The notes: generated by a model not told the origin, from the letters alone. A DNA stretch of 64,000 nucleotides from Paludibacteraceae bacterium (GCA_024401475.1 JAKSKZ010000002.1:62001-126000); one strand, 5' to 3'; numbered from the stretch's first letter, positions 50,845-60,805 are shown. A program made the numbers and translations.

Positions 50845-53800
50845 TTATTGCTTTTTGAACGTTGTCGAGAAGACTGAACGATCAGAAACTGCCTTCAGAT
50901 AATAGATGCCTGGCGTCAATCTATCGATTGCCACTGTACACTCTTGCTCGCCATTAGCACGCACTTGGGCAACCATTACGCCTTGCGGGTTGAAAATGCT
51001 AACTTCTCTGATGCCGGAAACAACCTCGGCATCATCAAACTCGCCTGTTGTCTTCACTGTAATCCAGTCGTTAGCTGGGTTTGGATAAAGGTCGATGCCT
51101 TGAGGTTCCACCTCTTCAGCTATGTTGCCAAGGTAATCGATCAAATCTGAGCCATTACCGCAACTCTTACCATTGGTTTTACCAAATGTCACAAGATTCT
51201 TTCCTTCACAATCTGTTGTAAAGACAACCCACTTAGTAGCGTCCACTTCTCTACCATAAGTCTCGTTAGAGCCCAAGCTTCGCAAATTGATAGAGTCAAG
51301 AACCACCACTTTATCTTGCTTATTGTAAGACAATGCCAAGAAACCGCCCAAAGCTGAAATCTTGAAGTCGGCGTGCGTTGCACCGCGCCATGTACTATTG
51401 TCAGCATAGATAATCTTGTGCTCGCCCGCCTTGATGATTGTATTCTTTGAACCGTATGGGAAGACACTCTTGGTCAACTTAGATCTATTGTCGGACAAAT
51501 ACATGCCAGCCAAATCCAAATCTTTCGTTCCGTAATTGTATATCTCAATCCAATCTGGATAGTTGCCATACTCATCAGCATTGCCCGAAGCAGAATTGCT
51601 GGATGCACAAATCTCGTTCAACTGAAGTGTTGGAGCCGATAGTTTCGTATCCTTGGTATAGATGGCCACCAACTCTTGATTGTCTGTCAACGAGCCCTCG
51701 AAAATTTCACCTGAACCAATAGCACCAGAGGCTACAACCGTAGAGAGGGTAAGAGCAAAAGTCATATCCGAACTATTCCGGTCATATTGGTGAACTTCGG
51801 CTGCTATGACATTCTCTCCTTTCACCAAAAACTCCTTGGAGATAAAGAAGCTTCCTACCTCGTCGTTCGTATAATCAGGAGTAAAGGTATTATACTTCAC
51901 CTCACCCGAAGGCATATTGAAGCGTTTAACCTCTTTACCATTTACGTAAATCACGACACCGTCGTCATAAGTGACCTTGGCAAGCAATGAATCAACTGAA
52001 CTGAGATCATCGATATTGAACTTAGTACGATAATATGAAGTGATGTAGTGAACATCTTTACCATCCACCAATTTAACAGTTGGCGTAATCACCTTGCAAT
52101 TGATACCGAATGAACCAGCACCTGTCTTCCATGAAGAAGCATCGTATGACGGTTTAGCCCAATCTGTAGCAGGAATAGTATCATTGAAATAATAAGACCA
52201 TTGGTCTTTGTCTGTTAACAACGGAGTAGTAGAGACAGAACTAGAGACCTCTGAAGAGGTGTTCCACTTCTTGAATGTATAACCTACAGGGACCTTTGGC
52301 TCGATACGCAAAGAGTGTGTTGCAAAGTAAGGTGTCGTATAATCAGACGAACCTGTAGAGACATTGTTCAAAATGATGTTGGCATTTGGAATCACGTTGC
52401 CGCTCTCATCCTTGATAGTGATATGCAAGTTAACCTTTTGGCCAGCATTATAGAACGATTTCAGATGCTCATATACCTTAGCAGGACGTTTTGTGGCAAA
52501 CTCTTTCATTGATTTCAAACCAGATTCATATCCCTCACTGATAGGCGAAGCACAATGCTCATCTTTACACTTCTCCTCCAATGGAGCCCATATAGCCTCG
52601 ATATTTTCCAATGTAAAGGTATTCTCCAAATGATAGAGGAAGCGAGTCAAGAAACGCTCTTGGAAATCAGGACTCTCCATCAAGTTCTTAAAGATTACGG
52701 TTGAGAAGTCTTGCTTGTTTGCCCATGTGACAGGATCTTTGCCCAAACAAAATTGAATCATATTTGTATTCTCATCCGTATAGTTCGGATAACCGCCACC
52801 GAACAATCCAAAACCAAAATCCACATCATAAACAATCCAACGGAAACGGCCATTCTGACGTTCACGCCACAACTTAGTATTGTTTCCCGGCCAGTCTGTA
52901 TTTACACAAAATTGTTCGAAAATCTGATAATCAATATAATAATCGATATCCATCATCTCTCCGATCTCCGTCAAGAAAGTTGAAGACGACTTATCCTTAC
53001 TCTTCAAGGCAGCTACCAATTCATCGTATGCATCAGTGGTTCCTGACGAAGCCGACACGCCAGACTCTGCCACCTCGACCACATCGATATCCTCTTCCTC
53101 CAAACCATATTTTGCATAGACTAAATCTTTGTTGCTTCGAGTACGAAGTCCCATCAATCCTTGGTACTTACCATTGAGGTAGTAAGCCACCGGACTATAA
53201 TGCTGGCAATCCAATCCCATTGACCTTGCAATCTCTTGAAGAAGAGCATCGCGAATCATAAATCCGCCAAACGTGTTACCACCATTTCGAATATGGAGGC
53301 TCTTGAATTCAGAAGGCTCGTTTGCTCCAAAAAATGGATACTTAAACGAACTATTACCTGTCTTCTTGGAGGCATTCACCTTCAAAGATTTCACCTTGTG
53401 CGTACGAGAGCAACCACCGACAATAGCAACTTCCACCTCTTGAGAAAGAACTGATTTACCATCAACAATATACTCAAGATTAGCAGGTCTGTCCCAATCT
53501 TGATTATAGTTTGCCCTCTCACTCAAACAACTCTTGCCAGGCATCGTTGTGCCATTGGTACCAGGCACCGAAATACCATATGTATTGTCCGTGTATTCCT
53601 TGTCAGCAATGGTTAACGACAAGATTGGCACAGTAAAACCATTGCAATACTTATGCTTATCATCCATGAAAATGTAAGAAGCCGATGCTATGGCACTTGA
53701 TAGAATGCCACTCTTAACAGCCCTCGCACGAATTACTATGCTCCTCTGATCATCTTTTTGTTTCACATCAATAGGTGCATCATACAAAGTACCATTCTTT

Positions 53801-54432
53801 GCTGTAGGTTCAGAACCATCCAACGTATAATAAATTTTGGCTCCATCCGTAGTAGATGCAATGGTCAATTTAACCGGACCATCTAAAATGCCTGATGGCG
53901 TACTGAAAGTAGGCTTTGTACAACGAGAACCTAAACTAGCAAAAGCCGTCGTATTATCCTTTTTAGGCGTAGGCTCCATATAACCCAAGTTACCATCCAA
54001 ATCAACACCATAAGAGATGTGAGGCACCATAGCCCCATATTTCAAACTGCTTATCTCCTTTGTTCCCGACAAAAGTTGTAGTGTACCACCGTCAACATCC
54101 ATCTTGTAACCCACATGGTTAGTACCCTCTTTGCCATCAAAAAACATAATGAGATAGTCATCAGGTTGGATGACTGTTGATTGAGCTATAGACCAACTCC
54201 ATTTCTCAGAGCCGCCCTTCTTCAAATTCTTTAAAGTATATCCCTTTAAATCGACCTTTGCCTCGCCATCATTGTAAAACTCAACCCATCCACTATAGTT
54301 CGTATCGTCTGCTCTATACGTTGATATGTTGCAAGGCATCAATTCATTGACTACAACTCCGGCCATAACGCCCGTGAAATTTGCCGCCAACAAAGTCAAA
54401 AAACCAAATAATTTCAAGTTGTTTTTATTCAT
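50845..54432 (-). CDS. CotH/lamin-tail T9SS cargo protein
   Basis: A 1195-residue secreted protein. After a signal peptide (LKLFGFLTLLAANFTGVMAG) come a lamin-tail domain (about 25-130), a chitobiase-type segment with YYTLDGSEPTAKNGTLY (about 200), and a CotH kinase-like domain (about 260-630) with NTDWPGNNTKLWRER and FRWIVYDVDFGFG. A second lamin-tail domain begins near 940 and a type IX secretion tail (LYPNPANDWITVK to the end) near 1113. It should be exported by T9SS and attached to the surface or released. CotH domains phosphorylate proteins in spores; the substrate here is unknown. It is monocistronic. Confidence 0.85.
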   Translation of the reverse strand: MNKNNLKLFGFLTLLAANFTGVMAGVVVNELMPCNISTYRADDTNYSGWVEFYNDGEAKVDLKGYTLKNLKKGGSEKWSWSIAQSTVIQPDDYLIMFFDGKEGTNHVGYKMDVDGGTLQLLSGTKEISSLKYGAMVPHISYGVDLDGNLGYMEPTPKKDNTTAFASLGSRCTKPTFSTPSGILDGPVKLTIASTTDGAKIYYTLDGSEPTAKNGTLYDAPIDVKQKDDQRSIVIRARAVKSGILSSAIASASYIFMDDKHKYCNGFTVPILSLTIADKEYTDNTYGISVPGTNGTTMPGKSCLSERANYNQDWDRPANLEYIVDGKSVLSQEVEVAIVGGCSRTHKVKSLKVNASKKTGNSSFKYPFFGANEPSEFKSLHIRNGGNTFGGFMIRDALLQEIARSMGLDCQHYSPVAYYLNGKYQGLMGLRTRSNKDLVYAKYGLEEEDIDVVEVAESGVSASSGTTDAYDELVAALKSKDKSSSTFLTEIGEMMDIDYYIDYQIFEQFCVNTDWPGNNTKLWRERQNGRFRWIVYDVDFGFGLFGGGYPNYTDENTNMIQFCLGKDPVTWANKQDFSTVIFKNLMESPDFQERFLTRFLYHLENTFTLENIEAIWAPLEEKCKDEHCASPISEGYESGLKSMKEFATKRPAKVYEHLKSFYNAGQKVNLHITIKDESGNVIPNANIILNNVSTGSSDYTTPYFATHSLRIEPKVPVGYTFKKWNTSSEVSSSVSTTPLLTDKDQWSYYFNDTIPATDWAKPSYDASSWKTGAGSFGINCKVITPTVKLVDGKDVHYITSYYRTKFNIDDLSSVDSLLAKVTYDDGVVIYVNGKEVKRFNMPSGEVKYNTFTPDYTNDEVGSFFISKEFLVKGENVIAAEVHQYDRNSSDMTFALTLSTVVASGAIGSGEIFEGSLTDNQELVAIYTKDTKLSAPTLQLNEICASSNSASGNADEYGNYPDWIEIYNYGTKDLDLAGMYLSDNRSKLTKSVFPYGSKNTIIKAGEHKIIYADNSTWRGATHADFKISALGGFLALSYNKQDKVVVLDSINLRSLGSNETYGREVDATKWVVFTTDCEGKNLVTFGKTNGKSCGNGSDLIDYLGNIAEEVEPQGIDLYPNPANDWITVKTTGEFDDAEVVSGIREVSIFNPQGVMVAQVRANGEQECTVAIDRLTPGIYYLKAVSDRSVFSTTFKKQ

Positions 54433-54761
54433 AATCCCTATTCAAAGTTACTATGGATGTAGTAACTTCCATATATCATGGAAGATTTTACCACCCTATT
54501 CAAATATAAATATATATATAAAAAATGTAATTCCCCTATTATATAGACAAAAGACTCAAAAATCATACCATAGGTCAATAGTTTGACCCCTAAAACGAAA
54601 TTTTGAAAGCCAAGTATTACCTAAAATCAAGTATTTGAAACTGTTACTTTTCGCCTACCAAAGAAAAAAATCGACAAACTTATCTGCCCCCAATCAGAAA
54701 TTTGCCCAATAAACCTCAATTACTATGTGTTTTATAACTAATAACAATCCGTTTAAACAGT
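54433..54761. other. Spacer between the pigment cluster and the CotH gene
   Basis: A 329-nt AT-rich gap. It has minus-strand -7 boxes TAACTTTG (54443-54450) and TATATTTG (54501-54508) that may drive the CotH gene. I see no terminator for the ketosynthase gene at 54762 and no small gene. Confidence 0.5.
54443..54450 (-). promoter_or_regulatory. -7 box, CotH gene
   Basis: Minus-strand TAACTTTG matches the consensus but is only about 10 nt before the start codon, so the upstream box at 54501-54508 may be the working one. Confidence 0.35.
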
Positions 54762-55826
54762 TTATGCTCTCTCCAATAGGATGAAAGCATGTTCCTTTCC
54801 CAAAGCTTGATTATAGATCAAAACTCTGTGGAAATCTTGACGAGAACCTCTTCTGAAGGTTAATATATCAGGCAACGACTGAGAAGAAAGCACATTCGAA
54901 GCCACCCACATGGCGAACGATGATGATGTCATATATTCGCCGCAAAGATGTTTATAATAAGCGATATGCGCAGACTGAGGTATCTCCTCCTCAAACTGAC
55001 CATACAACGAATCATAGACATTACTACCGTTTCGGCCTAAAATAAAAAGGTCAATATCCTCTTTCGACAAAGAATGTTTCTTCAAGAAAACCTCTAACTC
55101 CTGATTCACATCCTCAATGGTGGAATTGGGCAATAAAAGTGTATGCACGCCCGTCACGCAAGCCAAAGAGCCATCGCTCTTTTCATTGCTCAATATAAAA
55201 AATGCCGCACCCTCGCCATTCAATGTTCCCGGATAGGAACCTTTGAAAAGGTCAAGATTATTAACTGGTTCTTTACGCCAAAATCCAGCTATGTTATAGA
55301 TATGAAAATTGTCTGAAGTACGTTCATCAATGCCCCCAACCAACACATTCTGCATATCTTCCGACAAACACATAAAGGCATCACGAAGTGCACTCTCGAA
55401 CGATAAAAAATGGTGGCAATAAGTGATATTATAACCTGTCAGCTTATGCTGCATAGCTATTTGTGCCGCCACCGTATTGTGTGCCGAATTGATGAATGGA
55501 ATAGGAGGCAACGTCTCCTCTTTATACTCCTCCACCAATCGAGTGAATTTCTCCAAATCTGACAAACATGCCAATCCTGAACCTATAATCACGGCCTCCG
55601 GGCGAACATCCGGCAACTGCCTCATACAAATAGCAGAGGCCGCCAAGCCCAACTTCACGACATGAGACATTCGCCTCAAAGCCACAGGATTGATATACTC
55701 CTTATAGACCGGCTCCACGCAGTTCATCACACAAGCCAGCTCATTCACCAATGGATGCGTCAGAAACGAACCGTCGTGCGTCAGCTGAGGTGAAATAAGT
55801 GATACGGAATTGATATATGCCTGCAT
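54762..55826 (-). CDS. Inactive-looking ketosynthase (chain-length-factor type)
   Basis: A 354-residue protein of the beta-ketoacyl synthase fold. The usual nucleophile segment TACSSS is replaced by TYCHHFLSFESALRDAF, the HGTGT motif by ILGRNGSNVYD, and the GHPFAAAGA histidine region by KHLCGEYMTSSSFAMW. The catalytic histidines are thus lost. This fits a chain-length-factor-like subunit that pairs with the complete ketosynthase encoded just upstream (4-nt gap). The pair would build a polyene or fatty chain on the ACP. Confidence 0.78.
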   Translation of the reverse strand: MQAYINSVSLISPQLTHDGSFLTHPLVNELACVMNCVEPVYKEYINPVALRRMSHVVKLGLAASAICMRQLPDVRPEAVIIGSGLACLSDLEKFTRLVEEYKEETLPPIPFINSAHNTVAAQIAMQHKLTGYNITYCHHFLSFESALRDAFMCLSEDMQNVLVGGIDERTSDNFHIYNIAGFWRKEPVNNLDLFKGSYPGTLNGEGAAFFILSNEKSDGSLACVTGVHTLLLPNSTIEDVNQELEVFLKKHSLSKEDIDLFILGRNGSNVYDSLYGQFEEEIPQSAHIAYYKHLCGEYMTSSSFAMWVASNVLSSQSLPDILTFRRGSRQDFHRVLIYNQALGKEHAFILLERA

Positions 55827-55830
55827 ACTT

Positions 55831-57021
55831 TTAGACTTTAGAAATTATGAGGGAGGAATCTGCCCCTCCAAAACCAAACGAGTTGGACAATACATTTCGA
55901 ATCTCCTTCTTCTGAAGGGTTGTCACAGGACGAATGGAGAGTTCCTCCATCGGTGTTTTGAAGTTTATATTTGGGAAGACCACCTGATTGTTGATTGCCA
56001 ACAACGAAAATACAGCCTCAACTGCTCCCGCCGCAGCAAATGGATGTCCCGTATATCCTTTCGTAGAGCTAAACAACGGCATAGCCTCCACGCCAAATGC
56101 AGCCTCCAATGCCCTACCTTCCGAAAGATCGTTGTTCTTCGTCCCCGTGCCATGTGCATTGACATAGTCAATTTCAGAGGGTTGAAGACCGGCTTTTTCT
56201 ATGGCTTTACTAATTACGGCCAAAGCCCCTTCACCATTAGGCGAAGAAGCCGTTTGGTGAAATGCGGCATTCGCATTCGCAAAGCCCTTTATCTCGCCAT
56301 AGACACGACGATTTCCGACAACATCTTCCGCCTCTAAAACAAGGAAGGCAGCCCCCTCTGAAGGTGTTACGCCGTCTCGATTTTGATCAAATGGTTGGCT
56401 ACCCGTAGGCGACAATATTTCCAACGCATTGAACCCGTTGATAGAGAAACGTACCAATGAATCCATACCACCCACCAAGGCTCTATCTGCCAAGCCGGAA
56501 CTTATCATACGTGTTCCGACAATGATAGCATTGGCGGATGACGAACAAGCTGTGCTGACACTGGAAACCATATTACGATTGCCCAAAACAGATGCCATAC
56601 GATTAACGGCATCAGAACAATCCATCGAATCAACCAAATATTTCAAAGTGGGATCTTCCTCCACCATCCTCACATAACAAGATTCGGTCAAGTCCATTCC
56701 AGCCACCGTAGTAGAACCAACTAATGCCATAGAAGGGAGCTGGTCTTCACATCCAGCCATTCTGATGGCCTCCTTAGCGGCACATAAGCCCAAAAGGAAT
56801 GTACGGCTATGGAAAGGTTCTAATCTCAAACCAGCTTTTGCTGCCAACTCTTCATTAGAAGCTGGTACCTCAGCAAAAGGATATCGGTCAAGCAAAGTTT
56901 TGACAAACTTTGCTTGACCGATACCTGAACGCCCAGACAACAACGAAGAATAGTTGCTTTCAACGTCGCAGCCTATAGCTGAGAGAATTCCGAATCCAGT
57001 TACGAATACGCGTCTCCTCAT
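55831..57021 (-). CDS. Beta-ketoacyl-ACP synthase (FabF-like)
   Basis: A ketosynthase of about 396 residues with the full catalytic set: Cys in SVSTACSSSANAIIVG, His in VNAHGTGTKNND and His in KGYTGHPFAAAGAVEAVF. It starts with RRVFVTGFGILSAIGCDVES. The ATG at 57019-57021, 7 nt after the ACP stop, is preferred over an ATG inside the ACP gene. With the partner at 54762-55826 and the ACP it should elongate an acyl or aryl-polyene chain. Confidence 0.87.
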   Translation of the reverse strand: MRRRVFVTGFGILSAIGCDVESNYSSLLSGRSGIGQAKFVKTLLDRYPFAEVPASNEELAAKAGLRLEPFHSRTFLLGLCAAKEAIRMAGCEDQLPSMALVGSTTVAGMDLTESCYVRMVEEDPTLKYLVDSMDCSDAVNRMASVLGNRNMVSSVSTACSSSANAIIVGTRMISSGLADRALVGGMDSLVRFSINGFNALEILSPTGSQPFDQNRDGVTPSEGAAFLVLEAEDVVGNRRVYGEIKGFANANAAFHQTASSPNGEGALAVISKAIEKAGLQPSEIDYVNAHGTGTKNNDLSEGRALEAAFGVEAMPLFSSTKGYTGHPFAAAGAVEAVFSLLAINNQVVFPNINFKTPMEELSIRPVTTLQKKEIRNVLSNSFGFGGADSSLIISKV

Positions 57022-57028
57022 TCGGTTT

Positions 57029-57289
57029 TTACTTTCCTTGTTTTGCAATTAGTTGAGCCATAGAACGTACAGAAGCCAAGACCTCACGACGAGCCTTTGG
57101 ATCTTCCAACTTAATGCCGTAGTTACGATCCAATAGGTGAGTCAACTCAATTGCGTCGATTGAATCCAAGCCCAAACCTTCTACAAAAAGCGGAGCATCG
57201 GCATCAATGTCTGCAGGAGTGATGTCCTCCAAAGACAATTGCTCGATAATCTCAGCTTTCAACTTTTCAATCAATTCTTCCTCTTTCAT
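57029..57289 (-). CDS. Acyl carrier protein of the pigment cluster
   Basis: An 86-residue acidic ACP. The phosphopantetheine serine is S43 in GLGLDSIDAIELTHLLD. It carries growing chains for the two ketosynthase proteins encoded immediately downstream. A -7 box lies 32 nt upstream of its start. It is not the housekeeping AcpP by context. Confidence 0.88.
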   Translation of the reverse strand: MKEEELIEKLKAEIIEQLSLEDITPADIDADAPLFVEGLGLDSIDAIELTHLLDRNYGIKLEDPKARREVLASVRSMAQLIAKQGK

Positions 57290-57320
57290 TATATGATTTT
57301 TTAAAATTTATATTCTTTAG

Positions 57321-57328
57321 CAAAGATA
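57321..57328 (-). promoter_or_regulatory. -7 box before the ACP gene
   Basis: Minus-strand TATCTTTG matches the consensus. It would allow the ACP-ketosynthase genes to be transcribed apart from the upstream transporter genes. No -33 TTTG at the right distance. Confidence 0.42.
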
Positions 57329-57352
57329 GGCATTTCCCGCCTAAGTTCGACT

Positions 57353-58618
57353 CTATCGAATTGATTTTCGACGACCGTAATAGAGGGCAACACCAAGACA
57401 AAGGGCAGCAAAGAGCAACAACGTACAGCTCTCTGGCCATACCGACTCCAATCCCCCGTCTCTCACAAATATATCATAAAAGCCTGACAATCCCCAATTT
57501 AAAGGAGAAATATGACTAACAATTTGCATGACCTCCGGCATCACGAAAACTGGTATCCAAACGCCGCCGACCGCCGCCATTATGACCACCGAAATAGCTC
57601 CAAAGACAGAGGCTTGCTGATTACTGGTTGCCACTTTTCCTATGGCTATTCCATAACCAATGGCTGCCAATGACGCAGAAATAGACATCAAGACGAGAGC
57701 CGAAATACTTTGTCCTAAAGCTAATGAAGGTAGGCCCAAACGAGGCAAAACATAAATGCCCATCAAAAACATCAATGTCAACTGAAGCAAACAGACCACC
57801 AAATATACTATGGCTTTCGCCACTAAGTATAACCATGACGGGCAAGGCATCGTTAACAATCTTGTAAAGCTACCGTCCTCACGCTCTTTGATGATATTGC
57901 CTGCCAAGGATATGACAATAAAAAAGACTGCGAACATGCCCCATGCAGGGACGTTATGCTGCACAGAATTTGGAATGATTCGACCCTGGTCCAATCGAGC
58001 ATATTGCTCTTTTAGCAAAACCATATCTTTAGGGATATCTATATCGCCTATCGGAACAGGCACCACCGTATTCACTTCCAAAACCACCTCACGCAAGACA
58101 AAATCGGTCTGCAAAGAGGCCGCATATTCTCGAATCGAACTTAAAATCGTTGATTTAAAGGAGTTTTTCGTCGTAGGGTCAACAAAAATAGAAATGCTAT
58201 CCGAGGAAATGATTGTATCTGCCTCTCCACCGAAAGCACCCATCACACTTTGTCGCACGCGACTACGAATACTCTCCGTCGTATTTTGAGGGATAACGAT
58301 TCCTATCTGGTAATCGCCCCTTGCCACCGCTCTTTCCAATGATTCTATCGTAAGCGGCTGACCATTCTCCAAGGAATCCACCTCAAAGATGCCAGCTTGA
58401 GATACGCTCCGTTCAATAGCATCGCCTAACGAATCTCGATCCTGATTCAAAATCAGAAGAGGAATTTTATGCTCATTGATAGAATTGAAAGTGCTATCTT
58501 GTAAATAAGCCATCAGCACAACCAAGGCCAAAGGCATAAGAAACATCATGGCCAAGCCAGGGAAATCACGCAACAATAGAAGCGTATCCTTGTATATCAG
58601 TGCTTTAAGTTTACGCAT
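57353..58618 (-). CDS. ABC-2-type exporter permease
   Basis: A permease of about 421 residues: one N-terminal membrane segment (FPGLAMMFLMPLALVVLMAY), a large periplasmic domain of about 200 residues, then five or six segments (WGMFAVFFIVISLAGNIIKE; GAISVVIMAAVGGVWIPVFV) typical of the ABC-2 family. It starts 2 nt after the ATPase stop and forms an exporter with it, probably for the pigment lipid or a precursor. Confidence 0.86.
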   Translation of the reverse strand: MRKLKALIYKDTLLLLRDFPGLAMMFLMPLALVVLMAYLQDSTFNSINEHKIPLLILNQDRDSLGDAIERSVSQAGIFEVDSLENGQPLTIESLERAVARGDYQIGIVIPQNTTESIRSRVRQSVMGAFGGEADTIISSDSISIFVDPTTKNSFKSTILSSIREYAASLQTDFVLREVVLEVNTVVPVPIGDIDIPKDMVLLKEQYARLDQGRIIPNSVQHNVPAWGMFAVFFIVISLAGNIIKEREDGSFTRLLTMPCPSWLYLVAKAIVYLVVCLLQLTLMFLMGIYVLPRLGLPSLALGQSISALVLMSISASLAAIGYGIAIGKVATSNQQASVFGAISVVIMAAVGGVWIPVFVMPEVMQIVSHISPLNWGLSGFYDIFVRDGGLESVWPESCTLLLFAALCLGVALYYGRRKSIR

Positions 58619-58620
58619 AA

Positions 58621-59367
58621 TCAATCCCTCACTTTTTTTCCTGTTTTCTTCAAAAAGAGTTCCTCCAAATTTTCAGTCTGCTCCTGAACAATCAGAGCAT
58701 GAGGCTCTCCTTGACAAATAACACAACCATCGTCCACCAATGCAATATTCGTACAGAAATGCTCCGCTTCGTCCAAATGATGGGAAGTATAAACCATAGT
58801 CGTACCCTCTTGATTGAAAGACTTCAAGTTCTCCATAATGACATAACGGGATTGAACATCGATGCCCACCGTGGGCTCGTCCAGGAAAAGGACTTTAGGA
58901 CGATGCAGCAACCCTGCTATCAGATTTACACGTCGCTTCATACCTCCGGAATAGTGTTCTACCCGACGGTCGCGACTCGTCGTCAAATCAAAGGTGGCCA
59001 AAAGCGTATCTATACGTTCTTTCAACTCTCGCTTAGGCAATCCGTAGATACCACCATAAACCATTAGATTCTCGACAGCGGTCAACGAAGGATATAAGGC
59101 AAAATCTTGAGGCACCACACCTATCAATCCACGAATCTTGGACATTTCGTTTAATACGGAAAAACCGCAAACCTTTGCTTCTCCAGCATCAGGACGAACC
59201 AATCCACAAAGGATATGAATAGTCGTGGTCTTGCCAGCACCATTAGGTCCTAACAGGCCAAAGACCTCCCCCTCTGCAATAGACAAAGTAAGCCCATCTA
59301 CCGAAGGCGAAACATTGCCTCGATAGGTTTTACGCAAATTGCTAATATCTATTATATTGGATTTCAA
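58621..59367 (-). CDS. ABC exporter ATPase
   Basis: A 248-residue ABC ATPase with Walker A GPNGAGKTT, signature HYSGGMKRRVNLIAGLL, Walker B KVLFLDEPTVGID and H-loop TSHHLDEAE. It would power the ABC-2 permease encoded next. Both lie between the BtrH-like and ACP genes. Confidence 0.92.
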   Translation of the reverse strand: MKSNIIDISNLRKTYRGNVSPSVDGLTLSIAEGEVFGLLGPNGAGKTTTIHILCGLVRPDAGEAKVCGFSVLNEMSKIRGLIGVVPQDFALYPSLTAVENLMVYGGIYGLPKRELKERIDTLLATFDLTTSRDRRVEHYSGGMKRRVNLIAGLLHRPKVLFLDEPTVGIDVQSRYVIMENLKSFNQEGTTMVYTSHHLDEAEHFCTNIALVDDGCVICQGEPHALIVQEQTENLEELFLKKTGKKVRD

Positions 59368-59384
59368 AATTTTACCCCTTGTTT

Positions 59385-60401
59385 TTAGACCACTTCTTTC
59401 AATTCTTTGAAGAAGCGGGCTTCCAATTCGCCAATCTTAATCAAGATGGCAGAAATCTCTTCGTATGAATATTGTTCTCCTTGACGTTTCTTGAAAATAC
59501 GAGCGGCCTTGTAGGCAAACTCTCGCCACATGTCGCCAATCTCGGTGATTCGCTTTGAGAAATCGTTGAGTTGCTCGATGCCTGTTATTTGTGCAGCCTC
59601 CTGTAAGAAAGCACCATACATATAACGGAAGCCCGCGCCACCCGTTCCAATCTCTTCCAGCATACGGATGACTTGAGCCAAATTGAGAGCAGCCTTCCGA
59701 GCTCCCATCTTCGGTTCCCATTTTAAGATTTGCTTTCCTAAGAAAGGTATGCCATTTACACCGAAGTAAGGCAACCAACTTGGTTGGGAGGTCATCAGCC
59801 AGCAATTCTTTTTGATAGCCTTTCGAATGAGAGGAGCCAAGTCAGGCAATTGCTTCGGAGTCTTTTCAATCCAATACATCTGTCCCAACAACGGATAAGT
59901 TCCACCCTTGGCAAAACGAACTTTTATCAAATCACGCTTTGAGATAGTAACCTTCTGCATAGCATTCGGATCACTTACAATATAATCGCCCGTCTCCTCG
60001 TTCTTACCAATCACACAAATATTGTGTCCATTGAAATGGAAACGATATTCAAAAGGCATATAAGGAAGGTAGTACATACCCACCACACAACCAACAGGAG
60101 TTCCAGTTTGAAGCACCTTCTCCATTTCGGCTATAGCCTTCTCCTCACGAAGATATCTTTTAGTATGGATTTTAAATCCCAATAGCTTTGCCACGCGAGA
60201 GAAAAGTACGCCTGGGAAAGTACGGAATGAAGTGACCGCCATTCCCGACAATTTAACGAATGGCATGTGAGAAAAGAACAGGCCACTTGCCAAACCAAAT
60301 ATCATCGGTTCGGAGATATCAAATCCATAAAAACGTAACATATTGGAAATTACGCCATTCTCACAATGGGCTGCCGGTCTATGGTCAAATTTCAATTCCA
60401 T
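59385..60401 (-). CDS. BtrH-like cysteine-peptidase-fold protein
   Basis: A 338-residue protein with the BtrH N-terminal (C39-like) domain. A plausible Cys-His-Asp triad is C13 (RPAAHCENGVISN), H126 (FHFNGHNICVIG) and D144 (YIVSDPNAM). BtrH transfers an acyl group from ACP to an amine in butirosin synthesis, so this protein may be an acyltransferase joining ACP-bound chains to an acceptor such as the resorcinol. The C-terminal half is an uncharacterised helical domain. It starts 2 nt after the HTH-like gene. Confidence 0.76.
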   Translation of the reverse strand: MELKFDHRPAAHCENGVISNMLRFYGFDISEPMIFGLASGLFFSHMPFVKLSGMAVTSFRTFPGVLFSRVAKLLGFKIHTKRYLREEKAIAEMEKVLQTGTPVGCVVGMYYLPYMPFEYRFHFNGHNICVIGKNEETGDYIVSDPNAMQKVTISKRDLIKVRFAKGGTYPLLGQMYWIEKTPKQLPDLAPLIRKAIKKNCWLMTSQPSWLPYFGVNGIPFLGKQILKWEPKMGARKAALNLAQVIRMLEEIGTGGAGFRYMYGAFLQEAAQITGIEQLNDFSKRITEIGDMWREFAYKAARIFKKRQGEQYSYEEISAILIKIGELEARFFKELKEVV

Positions 60402-60403
60402 GA

Positions 60404-60805
60404 TTATTCTGGGATGGTTGTTAACTGTTCAACAGTAATACGCAAAGCGTCTGCGTACTTCTCCAATGTCTTCTCATCCAACTGGGCAAAAACCTTAGGG
60501 TCAAAATGCTTGCGGATATTTCTTTTGGAAATGCCTGTATAATCGGAAAGTAAATCCACCTCCATGAGATTCTTGGCGGCATAATATTCAAGTAGGCTGG
60601 TCTCGCCAGCCAACACTCGCTGACGAATCTCCTCACACTCCTCGTTAATGCCATCCATAGTCAACTCCAAAGCGTCGTTTTTCACGCTCCAGCCATCACT
60701 GATGACACTTGTATATTTACCATTCTCGTCCACTGCGTAAGCCACGTCACGCATCACGGTATTTTCAAAATATTTCAAATCCTGAGGTACTTCGTCAACC
60801 TTCAT
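60404..60805 (-). CDS. Small HTH-like protein of the dar cluster
   Basis: A 133-residue acidic protein. The middle part (LLSDYTGISKRNIRKHFDPK) looks like a helix-turn-helix, followed by LDEKTLEKYADALRITVEQL, a pattern of XRE-type domains. ATG 60803-60805 is preferred to an upstream frame that overlaps darB. It could regulate the cluster; a structural role is also possible. I do not know a named family. Confidence 0.55.
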   Translation of the reverse strand: MKVDEVPQDLKYFENTVMRDVAYAVDENGKYTSVISDGWSVKNDALELTMDGINEECEEIRQRVLAGETSLLEYYAAKNLMEVDLLSDYTGISKRNIRKHFDPKVFAQLDEKTLEKYADALRITVEQLTTIPE

